From: Pseudo-nitzschia pungens | Lineage: Eukaryota > Bacillariophyta > Bacillariophyceae > Bacillariales > Bacillariaceae | Reading direction: 5' to 3' | NCBI GenBank assembly: GCA_037355855.1 | Contig: CM074758.1 | Location: 7,599,001-7,663,000, forward strand | Length of the DNA stretch: 64,000 nt | Shown here: piece by piece, positions 1 through 11,199 of the stretch | Layout of the letters: each line of letters opens with the position of its first letter | Numbering within the stretch: the first letter of the stretch is position 1 | Notes under the pieces: generated by a model | Told to the model about the DNA's origin: nothing | The model's input: the letters and a program-made list of their open reading frames with translations, nothing else | Databases searched by the model: none | Translations under genes and position numbers: made by a program

Positions 1-351
1 GTTTCATGGTGAGGAAGTTATGGTAATTACACGTAGTGTGCTGGTTCGTGTAATCAATTTCTTATTCTTTTTCTGTTATTTTTTGAAAGTGTCATATTTC
101 ATTGTTTTCTTGTTGAATCTCAGCGAGACACAGTGGGATGTATCGGAAGTTTGAGGTTCATGCATAGAGGTATCACACCGACACTAGGAAGTCGACGAAG
201 CATGACTCGGGAAATCCCGCAGATTTTACCAGAAGATTAGAGTGAAATATCGTCCTGAGGTCTGCATCACTCAATTCACTCTGCTCTCTCTACATACGGG
301 TGCAGTCGGAACCGAACGATGACACAAATATCGTTCAACCGTCTTAATCGC
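1..351. other. Non-coding flank downstream of the minus-strand gene at 352-3471
   Basis: AT-rich sequence without a supported gene. It lies just past the stop codon of the minus-strand gene at 352-3471, so it should hold that gene's 3' UTR and terminator. I see no repeat, tRNA or conserved element in it. Confidence 0.5.
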
Positions 352-3300
352 TCACATGACGACACACTGGCAATGATGTTCCACGCCGCCGTTGCTTGCC
401 GAGTTAGGAATCTTCTTCGTATCCGAGTTCTTGACCTTTGTTTTGCTTTTTGGTTGCTTTTTCGTCCCTCCCGTAGTACTGTTATCGGCTGTGCGTGTTG
501 ATCGTCCGGAGCTATTTGGTTGCTTCTTACTATTTGGTTGCTTCTTTGTCCCTCCCGATCCCGAAGTTTCGGCTGTGCGTGTTGATCGTCCGGAGCTATT
601 AGGTTGCTTCTTTGTTCCCCCCGGAGTTTCGACTGTGCGTGTTGATCGTCCGGAGCTATTAGGTTGCTTCTTTGTTCCCCCCGGAGTTTCGACTGTGCGT
701 GTTGATCGTTCGGAGCTATTAGGTTGCTTCTTCGTCCGTCCTCCACTGCTATTTTCAGTTTTGAGAGCTGGACTTTTGGCGCTATTAGGTTGCTTCTTTG
801 TCCCTCCCCCATTGCTACTATATTCAATCTTGCGTGTTGATCTTTTGGCGCTATTTGGTTGCCTCTTTGTCGATTCTTTCGCGGTCTTCTGAATTTCCCG
901 TGGAGCTTTCGCTTTTGGCGCAAATACCTCGGCGTCTGGGGACTCAACAGACCCTGATCCAATGTTCATTTGGGCTTCGCTGAAAGGGGTCTTCTTCAGT
1001 TCGTTGGTACCGGAGATGTTTTCTTGCACAGAATTAGATGCTGGGTTTGCTGTGACCTCTTCTATGAATGGTTTGTTCTCCTTTGACGCCTGCGGAGAGC
1101 TTTGTTTTGGACCAGGTTTCGATTTTTTCCCGAAAAATTTGCTTTTCAGAGTATTCTTGGGAGCGGGTTCTTCAGATGCTGTAGCACCTTTCCCAACCCC
1201 AGAGACAGTGGAGGAAATCTTGTCAGTCGGAGCCTTGTTTGTACTCCTTTCGGCTGAACTATTTTCAGATCTCGACGGACCATTTTCCGAACAAGATTTC
1301 AAATCATCTGACAGAACCTTGTTTTCGAGAGTATCGGTTGTGTCAATTGAAGGCTCTTTGGGTTTTGATGGAGCTTTCTTAAAGCCAATTTTCTCGAGCA
1401 TTGATTTCGAACCAGCTGAATTAGGCTTCTTAGTCACACCATCTTTGGAAGTTGTTTTGGGAGAAGCCTCTTGAGGTTTCGAAGTTTTTTCCAGACCTGA
1501 TTTCGAGTCACTAATGGGAACTTCACTCGGAGTTTTGCTTGTTTCGGGTGGTGAAGGCTCTTCAGGCTTTGGAGAAGTCTTCTCGAGCCCAGATTGAAAA
1601 TCTTTCGAGAGTTTGCCTGTCAGAACATCACCTGTGGGTTTCGGCTTCTTGGATCTCAAAGGAGTCTTCTTGAGCCCAGATTGAAAATCTTTCGAGAGCT
1701 CGCCCGTCATGACATCACCTGTGGATTTTGGCTTCTCCGGTACCAAAGGAGTCTTCTTGAGACCAGATTGAAAGCCTTTCGAGGATAATTCGTCCAGCAT
1801 AAGATTCCCAGTGGATTTTGGCTTCTGCTTCTCCTTTTCGGTAGGTTGCGTCTTTCTTAGGCCACTTTGACCACCAGAAGCAGCGATGGCAGCTGCAAGT
1901 GGATTGGAAGAAGTTACTGGTAGAGGATCCTTGTTTTTCACTGTCGTCTTCTTCAAGGCTCCTTTTCCTCCCGAGGCAGCGATGGCGGCTGCAAGTGGGT
2001 TGGATGGCATTGCTGGTACAGGATCTTTCTTTTCCACTGACGTCTTTTTCAAAGCCCCGATTCCGCCAGACGATGCAATGGCGGCTGCGAGTGGATTTGA
2101 CGGCATTGCTGCTACAGGGACCTGTTCTTCTAGTGGCGTCTTCTTCAGTGCCCCGATTCCACCAGAAGAGGCAATTGCAGCAGCCATGGGATTGGCGGGT
2201 GGGAGCGGAGGCGCGCTTGATATGGATGCATCTCTCACGTCCGATGGATTTTCTGCAGGTATTTCTTCTCGAATTACAGAATCCTGAATGTGCACTGCGA
2301 CACCATCCCTATTCATTCTGTGTCTCATTGCTCCTTCAGGCAAACCCATTTTCATCATTTTTCGATACTGAGTTGCCACCTTTTCATCTTCTCTCGACAA
2401 GGAAGAAACATTACCAGCGGGTTTTTTCGGTTTTGATGAAGACGATGTGGCAGGAGCCTCTCCACCCAAAACAGATTCTTGGATTTTTGATGAAACCCCG
2501 TCGGATGTCATTTTGTGTCGGACAGCTCCTTCGGGCATTTTGAGCTTTAGCATTTTGCGATACTGAGCTGCAATTTTTTCTTCTTCGGGTGACAGTGATG
2601 ACATCGGAGGAGCACTTCCACTGCTTCGAGAAGTAGCGGGAACAGCTGGTGACTCACCAGAAAAAACTGCATCTTGAATCTTTGCTGAAACCCCGTCGGA
2701 TGTCATTTTGTGTCGGACAGCTCCTTCGGGCATTTTGAGCTTTAGCATTTTGCGATACTGAGCTGCAATTTTTTCTTCTTCGGGTGACAGTGATGACATC
2801 GGAGGAGCACTTCCACTGCTTCGAGAAGTAGCGGGAACAGCTGGTGACTCACCAGAAAAAACTGCATCTTGAATCTTTGCTGAAACCCCGTCGGATGTCA
2901 TTTTGTGTCGGACAGCTCCTTCGGGCATTCTGAGCTTTAGCATTTTGCGATACTGAGCTGCAATTTTTTCTTCTTCTGGTGATAAGGAAGATCTTACACC
3001 CGAGGTCTGTTTTTGGTTAGAAGAAGCACCGAAACGAGATGCCGTCGTCGGAGTCGAGGCTTTCGTATTCTCACCAGACATCACAGCTTCCACGATCCGT
3101 TCAGATACACCATTGGACATCATCTTGTGACGAATTGCACCTTCCGGAAGACCCACATCCTTCATCTTGCGGTACGTTTGTGCTATAGCCTCTTCCTCGC
3201 TGTTCAAAGGACCGTTTCCACCCGACCCTTTGGGTGCGCCGGCAGGTGCAGGAGACGGTGCAGCTGGTCTCGCACCCATTTTCGCCGCAAGTGCAGCGGC

Positions 3301-3471
3301 GGCTGCATTTTTTGCTGCGCTCCTAGATGCTTGCTCTGCCTTCGACACCGCAGGCTTTCCTCGCATAGATGTTTTGGTGTTCTGCGCCGTTGTTTTCGGC
3401 GATGGATCTTCTCCGTGCGTCTTTGCGTATCGCCTTTTCACCGCAGATGCTAGTTCCGCCCGAACGTCCAT
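352..3471 (-). CDS. Repeat-rich WH2-like / WASHC3-like actin-associated protein with a CaaX box
   Basis: A single open frame of 1039 aa from an ATG at 3471-3469. Residues about 90-400 carry five copies of a module of the form EEEKIAAQYRKMLKLKMPEG followed by a basic AVRHKM and DGV. It resembles the C-terminal YxKMxxxGxPxxAVxxKM motif of WASH-complex subunit WASHC3/CCDC53. Residues about 430-680 carry four modules like NPLAAAIASSGGIGALKKT, then several ending in GFQSGLKKT. LKKT is the hallmark of WH2/thymosin-type G-actin binding, and the Ala-rich form resembles the Ena/VASP GAB motif. The C-terminal third is basic, Ser/Pro/Lys-rich and disordered, with 20-aa repeats containing TKKQPN. It ends HHCQCVVM, a CaaX box (CVVM) with an extra Cys upstream, as in farnesylated and possibly palmitoylated proteins. 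No catalytic or coiled-coil domain is visible. Inference: a membrane-anchored scaffold that binds several actin monomers. I cannot name an orthologue. Confidence 0.75.
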   Translation of the reverse strand: MDVRAELASAVKRRYAKTHGEDPSPKTTAQNTKTSMRGKPAVSKAEQASRSAAKNAAAAALAAKMGARPAAPSPAPAGAPKGSGGNGPLNSEEEAIAQTYRKMKDVGLPEGAIRHKMMSNGVSERIVEAVMSGENTKASTPTTASRFGASSNQKQTSGVRSSLSPEEEKIAAQYRKMLKLRMPEGAVRHKMTSDGVSAKIQDAVFSGESPAVPATSRSSGSAPPMSSLSPEEEKIAAQYRKMLKLKMPEGAVRHKMTSDGVSAKIQDAVFSGESPAVPATSRSSGSAPPMSSLSPEEEKIAAQYRKMLKLKMPEGAVRHKMTSDGVSSKIQESVLGGEAPATSSSSKPKKPAGNVSSLSREDEKVATQYRKMMKMGLPEGAMRHRMNRDGVAVHIQDSVIREEIPAENPSDVRDASISSAPPLPPANPMAAAIASSGGIGALKKTPLEEQVPVAAMPSNPLAAAIASSGGIGALKKTSVEKKDPVPAMPSNPLAAAIAASGGKGALKKTTVKNKDPLPVTSSNPLAAAIAASGGQSGLRKTQPTEKEKQKPKSTGNLMLDELSSKGFQSGLKKTPLVPEKPKSTGDVMTGELSKDFQSGLKKTPLRSKKPKPTGDVLTGKLSKDFQSGLEKTSPKPEEPSPPETSKTPSEVPISDSKSGLEKTSKPQEASPKTTSKDGVTKKPNSAGSKSMLEKIGFKKAPSKPKEPSIDTTDTLENKVLSDDLKSCSENGPSRSENSSAERSTNKAPTDKISSTVSGVGKGATASEEPAPKNTLKSKFFGKKSKPGPKQSSPQASKENKPFIEEVTANPASNSVQENISGTNELKKTPFSEAQMNIGSGSVESPDAEVFAPKAKAPREIQKTAKESTKRQPNSAKRSTRKIEYSSNGGGTKKQPNSAKSPALKTENSSGGRTKKQPNSSERSTRTVETPGGTKKQPNSSGRSTRTVETPGGTKKQPNSSGRSTRTAETSGSGGTKKQPNSKKQPNSSGRSTRTADNSTTGGTKKQPKSKTKVKNSDTKKIPNSASNGGVEHHCQCVVM
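481..780 (-). repeat. 60-bp tandem repeat inside the coding region (20-aa units)
   Basis: The blocks at 601-660 and 661-720 differ by a single base, and related units lie on both sides. Each encodes 20 residues containing TKKQPN in the basic C-terminal tail. Because 60 is a multiple of three, copy number can change without breaking the frame. Confidence 0.85.
2480..2975 (-). repeat. 195-bp in-frame tandem repeat encoding the YRKM module
   Basis: The same sequence recurs with a 195-bp (65-codon) period, for example from 2596 and from 2791. Adjacent copies are nearly identical at the DNA level while the outer two modules of the five are diverged. This indicates recent in-frame expansion of the central modules. 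Confidence 0.85.
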
Positions 3472-4601
3472 GGTTGAACAATTTGTATATTTGGGATTGT
3501 TCTCGCTTTATCGACAAATTGGTTTGCGCATTCAACGTCAAGCGCAGATCAAATTTTTGAACTCAAGTGAAAGTAAAGCTTGTGAATTAATGTACCTTTC
3601 GCAATTTCAGGAAAAGAACCATGTACAGGGACACTCAGACATTCTGTGCTTTCGCAATTTGTTATGGTTAATAGCTTATGATGTTTTTGGCGTGTTGGAA
3701 CCACAACGGAAGCTCTGGGAAGGCAACGTGTTGCTTCCGATTCAGTGTCAACAAGGTTTTTGGGAGTGTGTTTCGAAATCGGAGAAATCTCAAAATATTT
3801 TTTTCTGTTGGGGTCGTCACTAATTACTAATTACCCGTGTAACGTCTATCCCGCCAAATTTGTGCAGTCGCTTCTTTGGCGCGACCTTTGTTTTTAACGC
3901 CGGAGTTTCGAGGTGACGATAATAATAGGCTTATCATTTCGTGGTCATTCCTTTTTCGGAGAATGGGTTTTTTTCCCCTCAGTGGCATTCGAAGATTTTT
4001 CGTTTGTTCCTTGTGTCTCAATCAAAAAAGTCTGTTGGTACGGAATCAATCTCACTAAAATACTGTAATACAGTAGAAACTTGTCAGAAGATGCAAAAAT
4101 GCCGAAAGCCACTCACAAAAGAGGACGTAATTTTACGTTGGTCTATCTAGAATTTTTTTCGAGATGTTTTTTTCGAGATGGTTACTCGTAGTCGCACAAG
4201 GAGAGAAACGAAATTACTGTACCGTATGACTCAGGTTATCGCCATGATTCAATCTCTCATAATTTGATTCGATAAAGTTGGAGAATTGATTGAAAAGAAC
4301 GCACAAGCTATCAGGTTGAGATAGTCAACTTTATGGATTCATAGCTTGAGCAAGTCAAGTCATATTAGTTCCCAGTTTGAAAGGCAAACGAAAAAAAGTA
4401 CAGTACCGGTATCCATACTTAACATGCTCAGGCAATAAAAACAAAAGTAATTTAATACTTCAAAAAACATATAATCTTTAATATTGTTTGTCTTTCTATG
4501 GGAGCATTGTGCCACATGCACGAATGCTTCTATCACTTTACTGTATTACGATTTACTCCAATCTCTAGTTTGTTGTGTCCTTCGTCCCAAGCCGTATCAT
4601 T
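3472..4601. other. Intergenic: upstream of the WH2-like gene and 3' of the MATE gene
   Basis: No coding sequence recognised. It should hold the promoter of the gene at 352-3471 (minus strand) and the 3' UTR of the MATE gene. It contains one copy of the GTACCGGTA motif (4403-4411) that recurs in host intergenic DNA here. Confidence 0.5.
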
Positions 4602-7226
4602 TCAGGGAGCAAGCACACTCTTGGAATCAAAAAGAATCCCTTCCTTAGCTGCGTTGTTTGTTCTTCGTTGCAAAATAGCAGTTCGGGTCAGCCACAAGAC
4701 GCAGCGCGTGAGTTGGTACCCAATGAATACAGTCCACACAGATGTAAGTCCGACAGATTTCACGCCTGCCAACGCCTTTCTTTTGACACCCATCATCACG
4801 TATGGGACAGCGGCAAAGAAAGCAGCGTACATTTTGCCCAAGTAACCAAGGTCCTTTTGCCCAAGCAGCATTCCCTCTGACCCGCACACGAAGCCGTGCA
4901 CACCAAAAAAGACCAGAAGGAGAGGTACAACCGAGTTGACCAGACTGATAACTGCTTGGTCCGAAGTGAATAAACCAGTCAACAATGGGATACCACTGAC
5001 TGCCGCCATCATTGCACCACCAAAGACTGCCCCAGCCTTAAGGAAATTGATCAAGATCTTCTTCATTGCGGCCGCCTTTTCAGCACTTTCCTCTTTTTCG
5101 GAAATTGCTGGCACAAAAGTTTGTGCTGTCAGACTCAACGAGTCAGCGATAGGGCACAAGCAATAAAATATACTGACGATCACTTGTTGAGCAGCCATAC
5201 TAACCGTTCCAAGAGAAGAGGCGACAACGTGAGCCATTGCGACATAGCCTGAAACCCGCCCAACCTGTGTTGTTGTTACAGGAATCACATAGGGTGCGAA
5301 TTCTTTTCGTGTTTCTTTGCTTGGCAATCTCAGTAGGTCAATCGTTGAAAACCTATTTCGAAGGAAGCCTCGTGCCGAGAACGAGTCGGCGTCTGCTTTC
5401 TTATCATTGACGTTTTTCCTTGCTCCTCTCGAAAACTTCGAAAGTAGCGATTTTCGAATATGCTCGGGGGTGATTCCTGGCTTGGAACCATCATTGTTCT
5501 TTACCCGCTTACCGAGTTTCAAGTTTTCTAATGTGCTTCGAAACTTTTTTCGGCGATCTTTTCCACTTCCGACCAGTTCATTAGATTTGGCAGTCATTTC
5601 CAAAATAGCATCCGAAAGATTCATTACTTCAGGTCCCTTCGTCATTGGTGTTTGTTCGGGTCTACCACAGAGCCATCTCACAAAGAATGCCACCGCTACG
5701 TACTGCGAAAGTACCGTCGCCCAAGCCGCTCCAGCCGTCCCACCGATCAAAGGATTGGAGTGACCAACGAAGAAAACATCCCCCAGAAAGTTGACAAGTG
5801 CGGCTGCTGCCAAAACGTAGAGGGGGCTCTTAATGTCTTGCATTCCGAGACATGCCGCTTGCGTGCTTCCGAGAATAGCTGCTGCAGGCATTCCCAAGGC
5901 ACGGATTCTCACATATTTCATAGCAGCCGCAAAGACGGCGGGGCTGATAGCATCGTTTCCAATAATTGCACGCAGCAAAGGTCGAGCAAAGGCAAAGAGA
6001 ATCGCTCCCAATCCAACTCCAACGTAGGTTGACATTCGCATCGCACCTATCATCATCTTAGCAGTTCGGGGCTTATCGACAGTTGCGCGATCGGATTCTT
6101 GGGCAGACGCAACCATATTGGTCGTTCCGGTGTACAGAAACGCCTTTCCCATTCAAAGAATTTAAATCAAGTTAGAGTTGCCAATGAAGTCAAACATAGC
6201 ATTCAGTGAGGAGATGACAAAGATCAAACAGATCAAAGTACTTACAATAAGAAGTGCCGCGTAGTCTGTAACAGCAACGGCAGGACTCAGTGCAGCTTGT
6301 TGAACCGTTCCTGAAAGGACTCCTACAGCCGAGGTGTCAATTAGTGAAAGCAGTGGACTACAGAGCCATACACCAATGGCTGGAACGGCAAACCTTAAAA
6401 TTTTCCCAACGCTTGGCGTCGAGATTGATGCTGATTTCGTATCAACAATATCATCCGCTGGTTGTGTGCCAAAGTCGAATCCATCCTTAACCATGGGTTT
6501 GTTATCTATTTGTTGATTGTTCGATGCCATGGAGGCGGGTGTGGAACCACTAGAGGTGACAGCAAATTCTCGAATCATGTTAGCGTTTTCGCTGAAGATG
6601 GTGTCATTTGAGTTTTCACTCGTCAAATCATCCAGAACTTCTAACAGTTCAGGTGGCATGCTTGCCTCTGCAGCAGCAACAGCTTCTTCCGATGCTGCAA
6701 GGACAGCCTTCAGGTCTTCGTTGATGATTCCATCGTCTGCTTGGTCAGAATCTATTCCTATGTTCGTGTTGCTTACAAAGTTGCTGTCAACGTTGATTTC
6801 AAAGCCGAGGTCAATGGTGTCATCCTTTCCCGAAGCTAAAATTGCGGCATTTTCTGCGAGAAGCGTCTGTGCGGTTGTATCGGGAGTATCAGATTGTGGC
6901 GACGGCTCTGACTTGAAACCAACCGGAGGGGGTGCAATGTCATTAAGACTAACTGTTTCGTTCTGGAACAAAAATTCCATGGTTTGATCGAATGGCGACG
7001 AGAATTCAGAATTTGTTGATTCTGATGCCGCGGAATTTTCTTCTTTGCTTCTGTCTTCGATCCCGTTGTTTGAGTAACCTCGTTTTGATAGTGGTGACCG
7101 CCGTTGACGTACACTTGTGAAATGCGCCATTCTCGAATTGGTTTCGATAGGTACGAAGGCATTCGTTACCGAAAGTACCGTCAACGAAACAAGCGTCGCT
7201 GTTCCTACTATTTTCTGCTGAGCCAT
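4602..7226 (-). CDS. Plastid-type MATE/DinF family transporter, two exons
   Basis: Exon 1 is 7226-6246 and exon 2 is 6143-4602; joined they give 840 aa. The N-terminus has a hydrophobic signal peptide ending VTNAFVPIE, like the ASAFAP cleavage motif of diatom plastid preproteins, which implies plastid targeting. Residues about 40-265 form an acidic, low-complexity stretch that should be stromal or processed. The MATE fold begins near SVGKILRFAVPAIGVWLCSP and includes LIDTSAVG, the exon-junction sequence ALLIAFLYTGTTNMVA and AAQQVIVSIFYCLCPIADSL. These match the DinF/EDS5-like plastid subgroup of multidrug and organic-anion antiporters. A basic, probably soluble insertion of roughly 100 residues (containing KDRRKKFRSTLENLKLGKR) interrupts the bundle after WLCGRPEQ. 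The substrate cannot be deduced. The start is the first ATG, and it directly precedes the signal peptide. Confidence 0.85.
6144..6245 (-). other. Intron of the MATE gene (102 bp, phase 0)
   Basis: On the minus strand the donor is ATT|GTAAGTAC and the acceptor is GGGAAAG|GCG. Removing 102 bp joins ALLI to AFLYTGTTN, which restores a continuous MATE helix. Unspliced, exon 1 runs into a stop at 6162. Confidence 0.8.
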
Positions 7227-9691
7227 TGTTCAATTTTTCAATCGATTAGTTGACGAAGAGTGTGAAGATTTAGCAGTTGTGATCGTATTGCTGTTGTGAG
7301 AATGATTCAGGAGGAAGAAGTCGATAAAGTGAGAAGAATCGAGGTGAGTCGAGGCATCAAACACCTTGTTCTTGCATTTTCAACATGCACACGTGTAAAA
7401 TCTGATCTGAGATGAAATTTCGATTTTCAACGACCAAGAAAAATACCGGTAGTGTTGAGATTGAAGTGGAATTGTTTCGAATTATTTTAAGACCTCGTCG
7501 CACCTAAAAATAAAAACCAAAGGCATGAAGCCGTTTGACTCAGTGCAAGAGCGAACCAATAGAAAAGCCCAAACCTTGAGGTAATTTCATTCTCGTTGCT
7601 TTCTATTGGGCACTTATTACTGCAGATGTATAACGTCAAAAATTCACATGAAAGTAGACCTCTCGTCCCGATGTTTAATCCCGTTGATTGATTGCAAGTG
7701 GAAACAAACATTCCTGATTCCTGTTTTCGCCAAATGACCGTAATTTTTTGATGATTTGATGTCCGGTACACGATCGATAAAGATACGACCCAAAAGTATC
7801 TCAAACGCGTGGAAATCGCGAATCGTTTCTGTACCGGTAGCTCTGTGTACTATCGGTATTATGCCATCTACTTCGTATTTGTTTAAAGACACGAAAGGTG
7901 TCGGTGAGGGCAAACAAAGACAATACAGGATTACAAGTATGTGCCAACAATAATACTGTACTGGCCATACACCGACACAATGTTCGTCTGAACGTACAAC
8001 TTCCGATGGGACACACTCACGGTTCGCTGTTCTTATTTTGTTTCTTTGAAAATGTGAGGGTTCGCGAGAAAAATAGTCGTTGATGTCTCACTTGATCGAC
8101 TCCGACATGGTGTCATGGCCAATTCTTTCTTTGAGCTTTTTTTTTAGTCTTAAATTTCGAGATGTCAATGATCAATCAATCTCAACAAAACAATCAGAAT
8201 TCTTGGAAATAATGCAAAAGGAGTGAAATACGGACCTCGCGAAGCAATCCCGTCGCTTTTTCAGTTCTGTCAGGTTTAAAGTCGTACCGGTACAGTACAT
8301 GGAACAACTCGTAATGTCACTTTGATCCGATCAAATGATGATTCTGGAGAAGAAATCAACGAAAAATAATCTCTTTTTCTCATTCCTATTGTGACAGCAA
8401 GACATAGCGAAATAAGAATATCAGCATTGTGTCGTGTTGTAGCTATGCACGTACTACATGCACTATTCATACTAATGTTGCATTACAATGTTTGTATGAT
8501 GCAAGGAGTGATCCTAGTAGCTAGAAATTTATGTTTGTGAGGCACCCATAATCTCTCCTCATTTCATTCCTATGAAGCTTCATCTATTGAATAATTTTAA
8601 TCATTCTGTATTAGAAAAATAAAATCATTTTTTTTAATCCCATTATCCCAAGTTATATTGTGTTTTTCTTCTCCTTTCTGTTATTTAGTTTGGTTCAGTT
8701 GCACAGACACAACTTTGCTATCTACTGGCAGTGCCTTGTAAGGACTCAATTACCATGACCCTCTTCTCCTTATGCACAATTATTTCATCAGGTTTGAATT
8801 TGCCTTCTTGCATTCCAGTGTGCACCACATAATTGTCAACTATTTGGGACTGGGATAAGGGTGAAAGATTTGGTACAATCATCAGCAACCGGGGTGGTCA
8901 GCTGACTAGAAGCAGTACAAAAAAGGACTCTACAGAATAGTTGGGTTTAACCAAAATGACTGAATCATGTAACATCACACAATTCTTATCTGCATATCAA
9001 GAAAACACTATTAATGCATTCACTAGAACTAAACCCATGAAATGGTAAATTGCATCCAGTTGGATTTGAAGTATTCTCAAGGTTATCATTGAATCTATGT
9101 ACAGACAAATATACCATGAAAAAAAAGTTCAAGCACGAGGACATTTGATCGTTGCAGTCCTCTCTCTATCATATTGTATGGCAAGAACATCTCACATTCT
9201 GTAAGCCTGAACAGATGGCCCTGTACCATTGGTACATATACTAGCATAGCTCACAGTATTGTTATTTGAATATGGTTACAACGCACCATACAGTTCATGC
9301 TACAGGATGCTGCTACAAGGCTTGGTTGGCATCTAAAATTTAGTGCTACACCTACACCCCTAGTGCTCCCCCCATCGTGGCAGGTGCAAAGCAGTGATAG
9401 GGATCAGTTCTCTGCATTGGAGGTCAATCTTTTTGATGCTCTTGCTCTGTGATGCCAAAAATCACATCATGGTAGGTACCTCTGTGATACTTCCAACAAT
9501 GTACCTCTATGCTGGTAGCTAGTGCAGCTCTCATGTTTGCAACAGTAGCGTCTGTATTGTATCTTTGATGCCTTAGTACATGATTGTTGTCAGCACTCTA
9601 GTATGTGTGTTGCTGTCGTTACTGCTGCTATCTACTTGATCTACCACAGAGACAACGTTTTGACAGACAACTATGATCTGATCTATGTTTT
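7227..9691. other. Intergenic region between the MATE promoter and the retrotransposon nest
   Basis: About 2.46 kb with only short spurious frames. The MATE promoter should be at the left end. TACCGGTA-type palindromes occur at 7444, 7831 and 8284. From about 8500 the sequence changes to an AT-rich text without these motifs and without recognisable genes, possibly an old decayed repeat. Nothing else is supported. Confidence 0.5.
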
Positions 9692-9710
9692 ACTATGCAT
9701 GATGCAATCA
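9692..9710 (+). repeat. Left 19-bp target-site duplication of the retrotransposon nest
   Basis: The sequence actatgcatgatgcaatca occurs here directly before the element 5' end (caattttgcgacg) and again at 43081-43099 directly after the final (ATT)n tail. It marks the original insertion site. Confidence 0.95.
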
Positions 9711-10299
9711 CAATTTTGCGACGCGCGATTTTGTCCGACGTTCCGATGTTCCAGTACTTAAAACACGTAGATTTCTACACAACTTTCCCCTTTGATATCT
9801 CACTCACTTCTAAAGCTCCTACAACAAAACCAAGCACTACACCTATCAACAGAGACCTCCCCTGTCTGATTCTGCTGTTTGTTTGCCTGCTCCTTGCTCC
9901 CTTTGGCTGCTGTGGTTGCTTGTTTCCTTTGCCGGTCGGTCGATCGCTTCGGCAGCAACACAAGCAAACGGACACATAATTTTCTACAGCAATTGCAGTA
10001 CTAATTCTACAGCAGCTCTGCTTCAGTTCCGCTTTGTCTCCGAGCTCGGTTTGTTTTTTTGATCTGTTTTCAAGCCATATTCTTATTTAACGCTATACAG
10101 TCTTCCAAGCCCCTTAAGTGATACCCACTTACCGTTCTACATTCTTCAAGGTCGAACCTACTTAACGTTCTACATTCTTCAAGATTGAACACATATACAC
10201 CCCCCTTCTAGAAGGTTCCTACTTGCTGATCCCTAAGTATCTGCAAGTTCGCGCGAGCATATCTTCCAGTTCCCCTTTATTCTCAAGCCAATAGCCCAC

Positions 10300-10950
10300 C
10301 TGCTCTTCTAAGTGCCTATCATTTAAGAGCTACCCTGTTTCCTAGTCAAGCCCCCCAGTCCATAAGTGTTCTCGCTTAAGGCTCCCCCTACTACACCTGT
10401 TTTCAAGCCAAGACCAACCGATCCCTAAGTACCTTATACTTATTGCACTCTTGTTTCCAAGACTACAGCTACTACAGCCCCTTGTTTTCAAGACTACAAT
10501 TTCCCTGGTCCCTAAGTGTTCGCGAGTTCCCTGATCCCTAAGTGTTTTCGCTACTAAGCAACCCCAACTTGAACTTCAAGTTCGACACTGTTTTCAAGAC
10601 ACAAGCCTCCCTCTGGTCCCTAGGTCTTTCTACTAAAGCCCCTGTTTTCAAGCAAGCAGCTTCCCCGGTCCCTAAGTGTCTCGCTCAAGGTACCTGTTTT
10701 CAAGCCAATTGCCCCCGGATACTGTTTCCACTGTTTCCCTGGTCCCTAAGTGTCTCGCTCAAGGTCCCTGTTTTCAAGACAATTGCCCCTGGATACTGTT
10801 TCCACTTATAAGTACTCGCGAGTTTGAACTTCAAGTTCCCTCCTGAGCCTTTTAAGTGTGCCCTGGCATTGATATCCCCCGGTCCCTAAGTGTTCCTACT
10901 AAAGCCCCTGTTTTCACGCAAGCAGTGTCCCTAATACCAGGTCTTTGATA
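10300..10950 (+). repeat. Short degenerate repeats in the 5' UTR of copy A
   Basis: The motif pair CCTGTTTTCAAG and GGTCCCTAAGTGT recurs about every 50 to 80 bp. It is found again in the 5' UTR of copy E (35170-36010, opposite strand). The 150-bp repeats of element C (gtttccaag followed by gaccataagtgtttt) look related. A promoter or packaging role is possible but not shown. Confidence 0.6.
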
Positions 10951-11199
10951 CAAGCCAGTTGTCGGTGGTTGGTTTCTACAGTCTTTTTCTACAGTCTGTT
11001 TGGTTTCTACAGTCTGTTTCTACACGATTTGCAGTGGTCTACTGGAGTTTCTTAATTCTGTAACTCCAGAGCACCTCTGTGGGTTTCGAGTGTGACTCTT
11101 CTGGTAGTGCTCCAGTCTTTTCTTTTGGTTCCCCTGGAATTTTTCCTTGTTCAGACCAACATTGGACCTGTTGTTGCTGCTGTATCCTGTTTCCCAGCA

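Noticed and set aside
276..962. Basic 228-aa repeat ORF on the minus strand and the Leu/Phe-rich ORF at 392-892 on the plus strand
   Set aside because: Both are other-frame readings of the 60-bp coding repeat in the WH2-like gene, whose own frame has recognisable motifs and a CaaX end.
8500..9691. Possible decayed gene or transposon upstream of the nest
   Set aside because: No frame above background, no terminal repeats and no motif I can recognise. Left as uncharacterised spacer.
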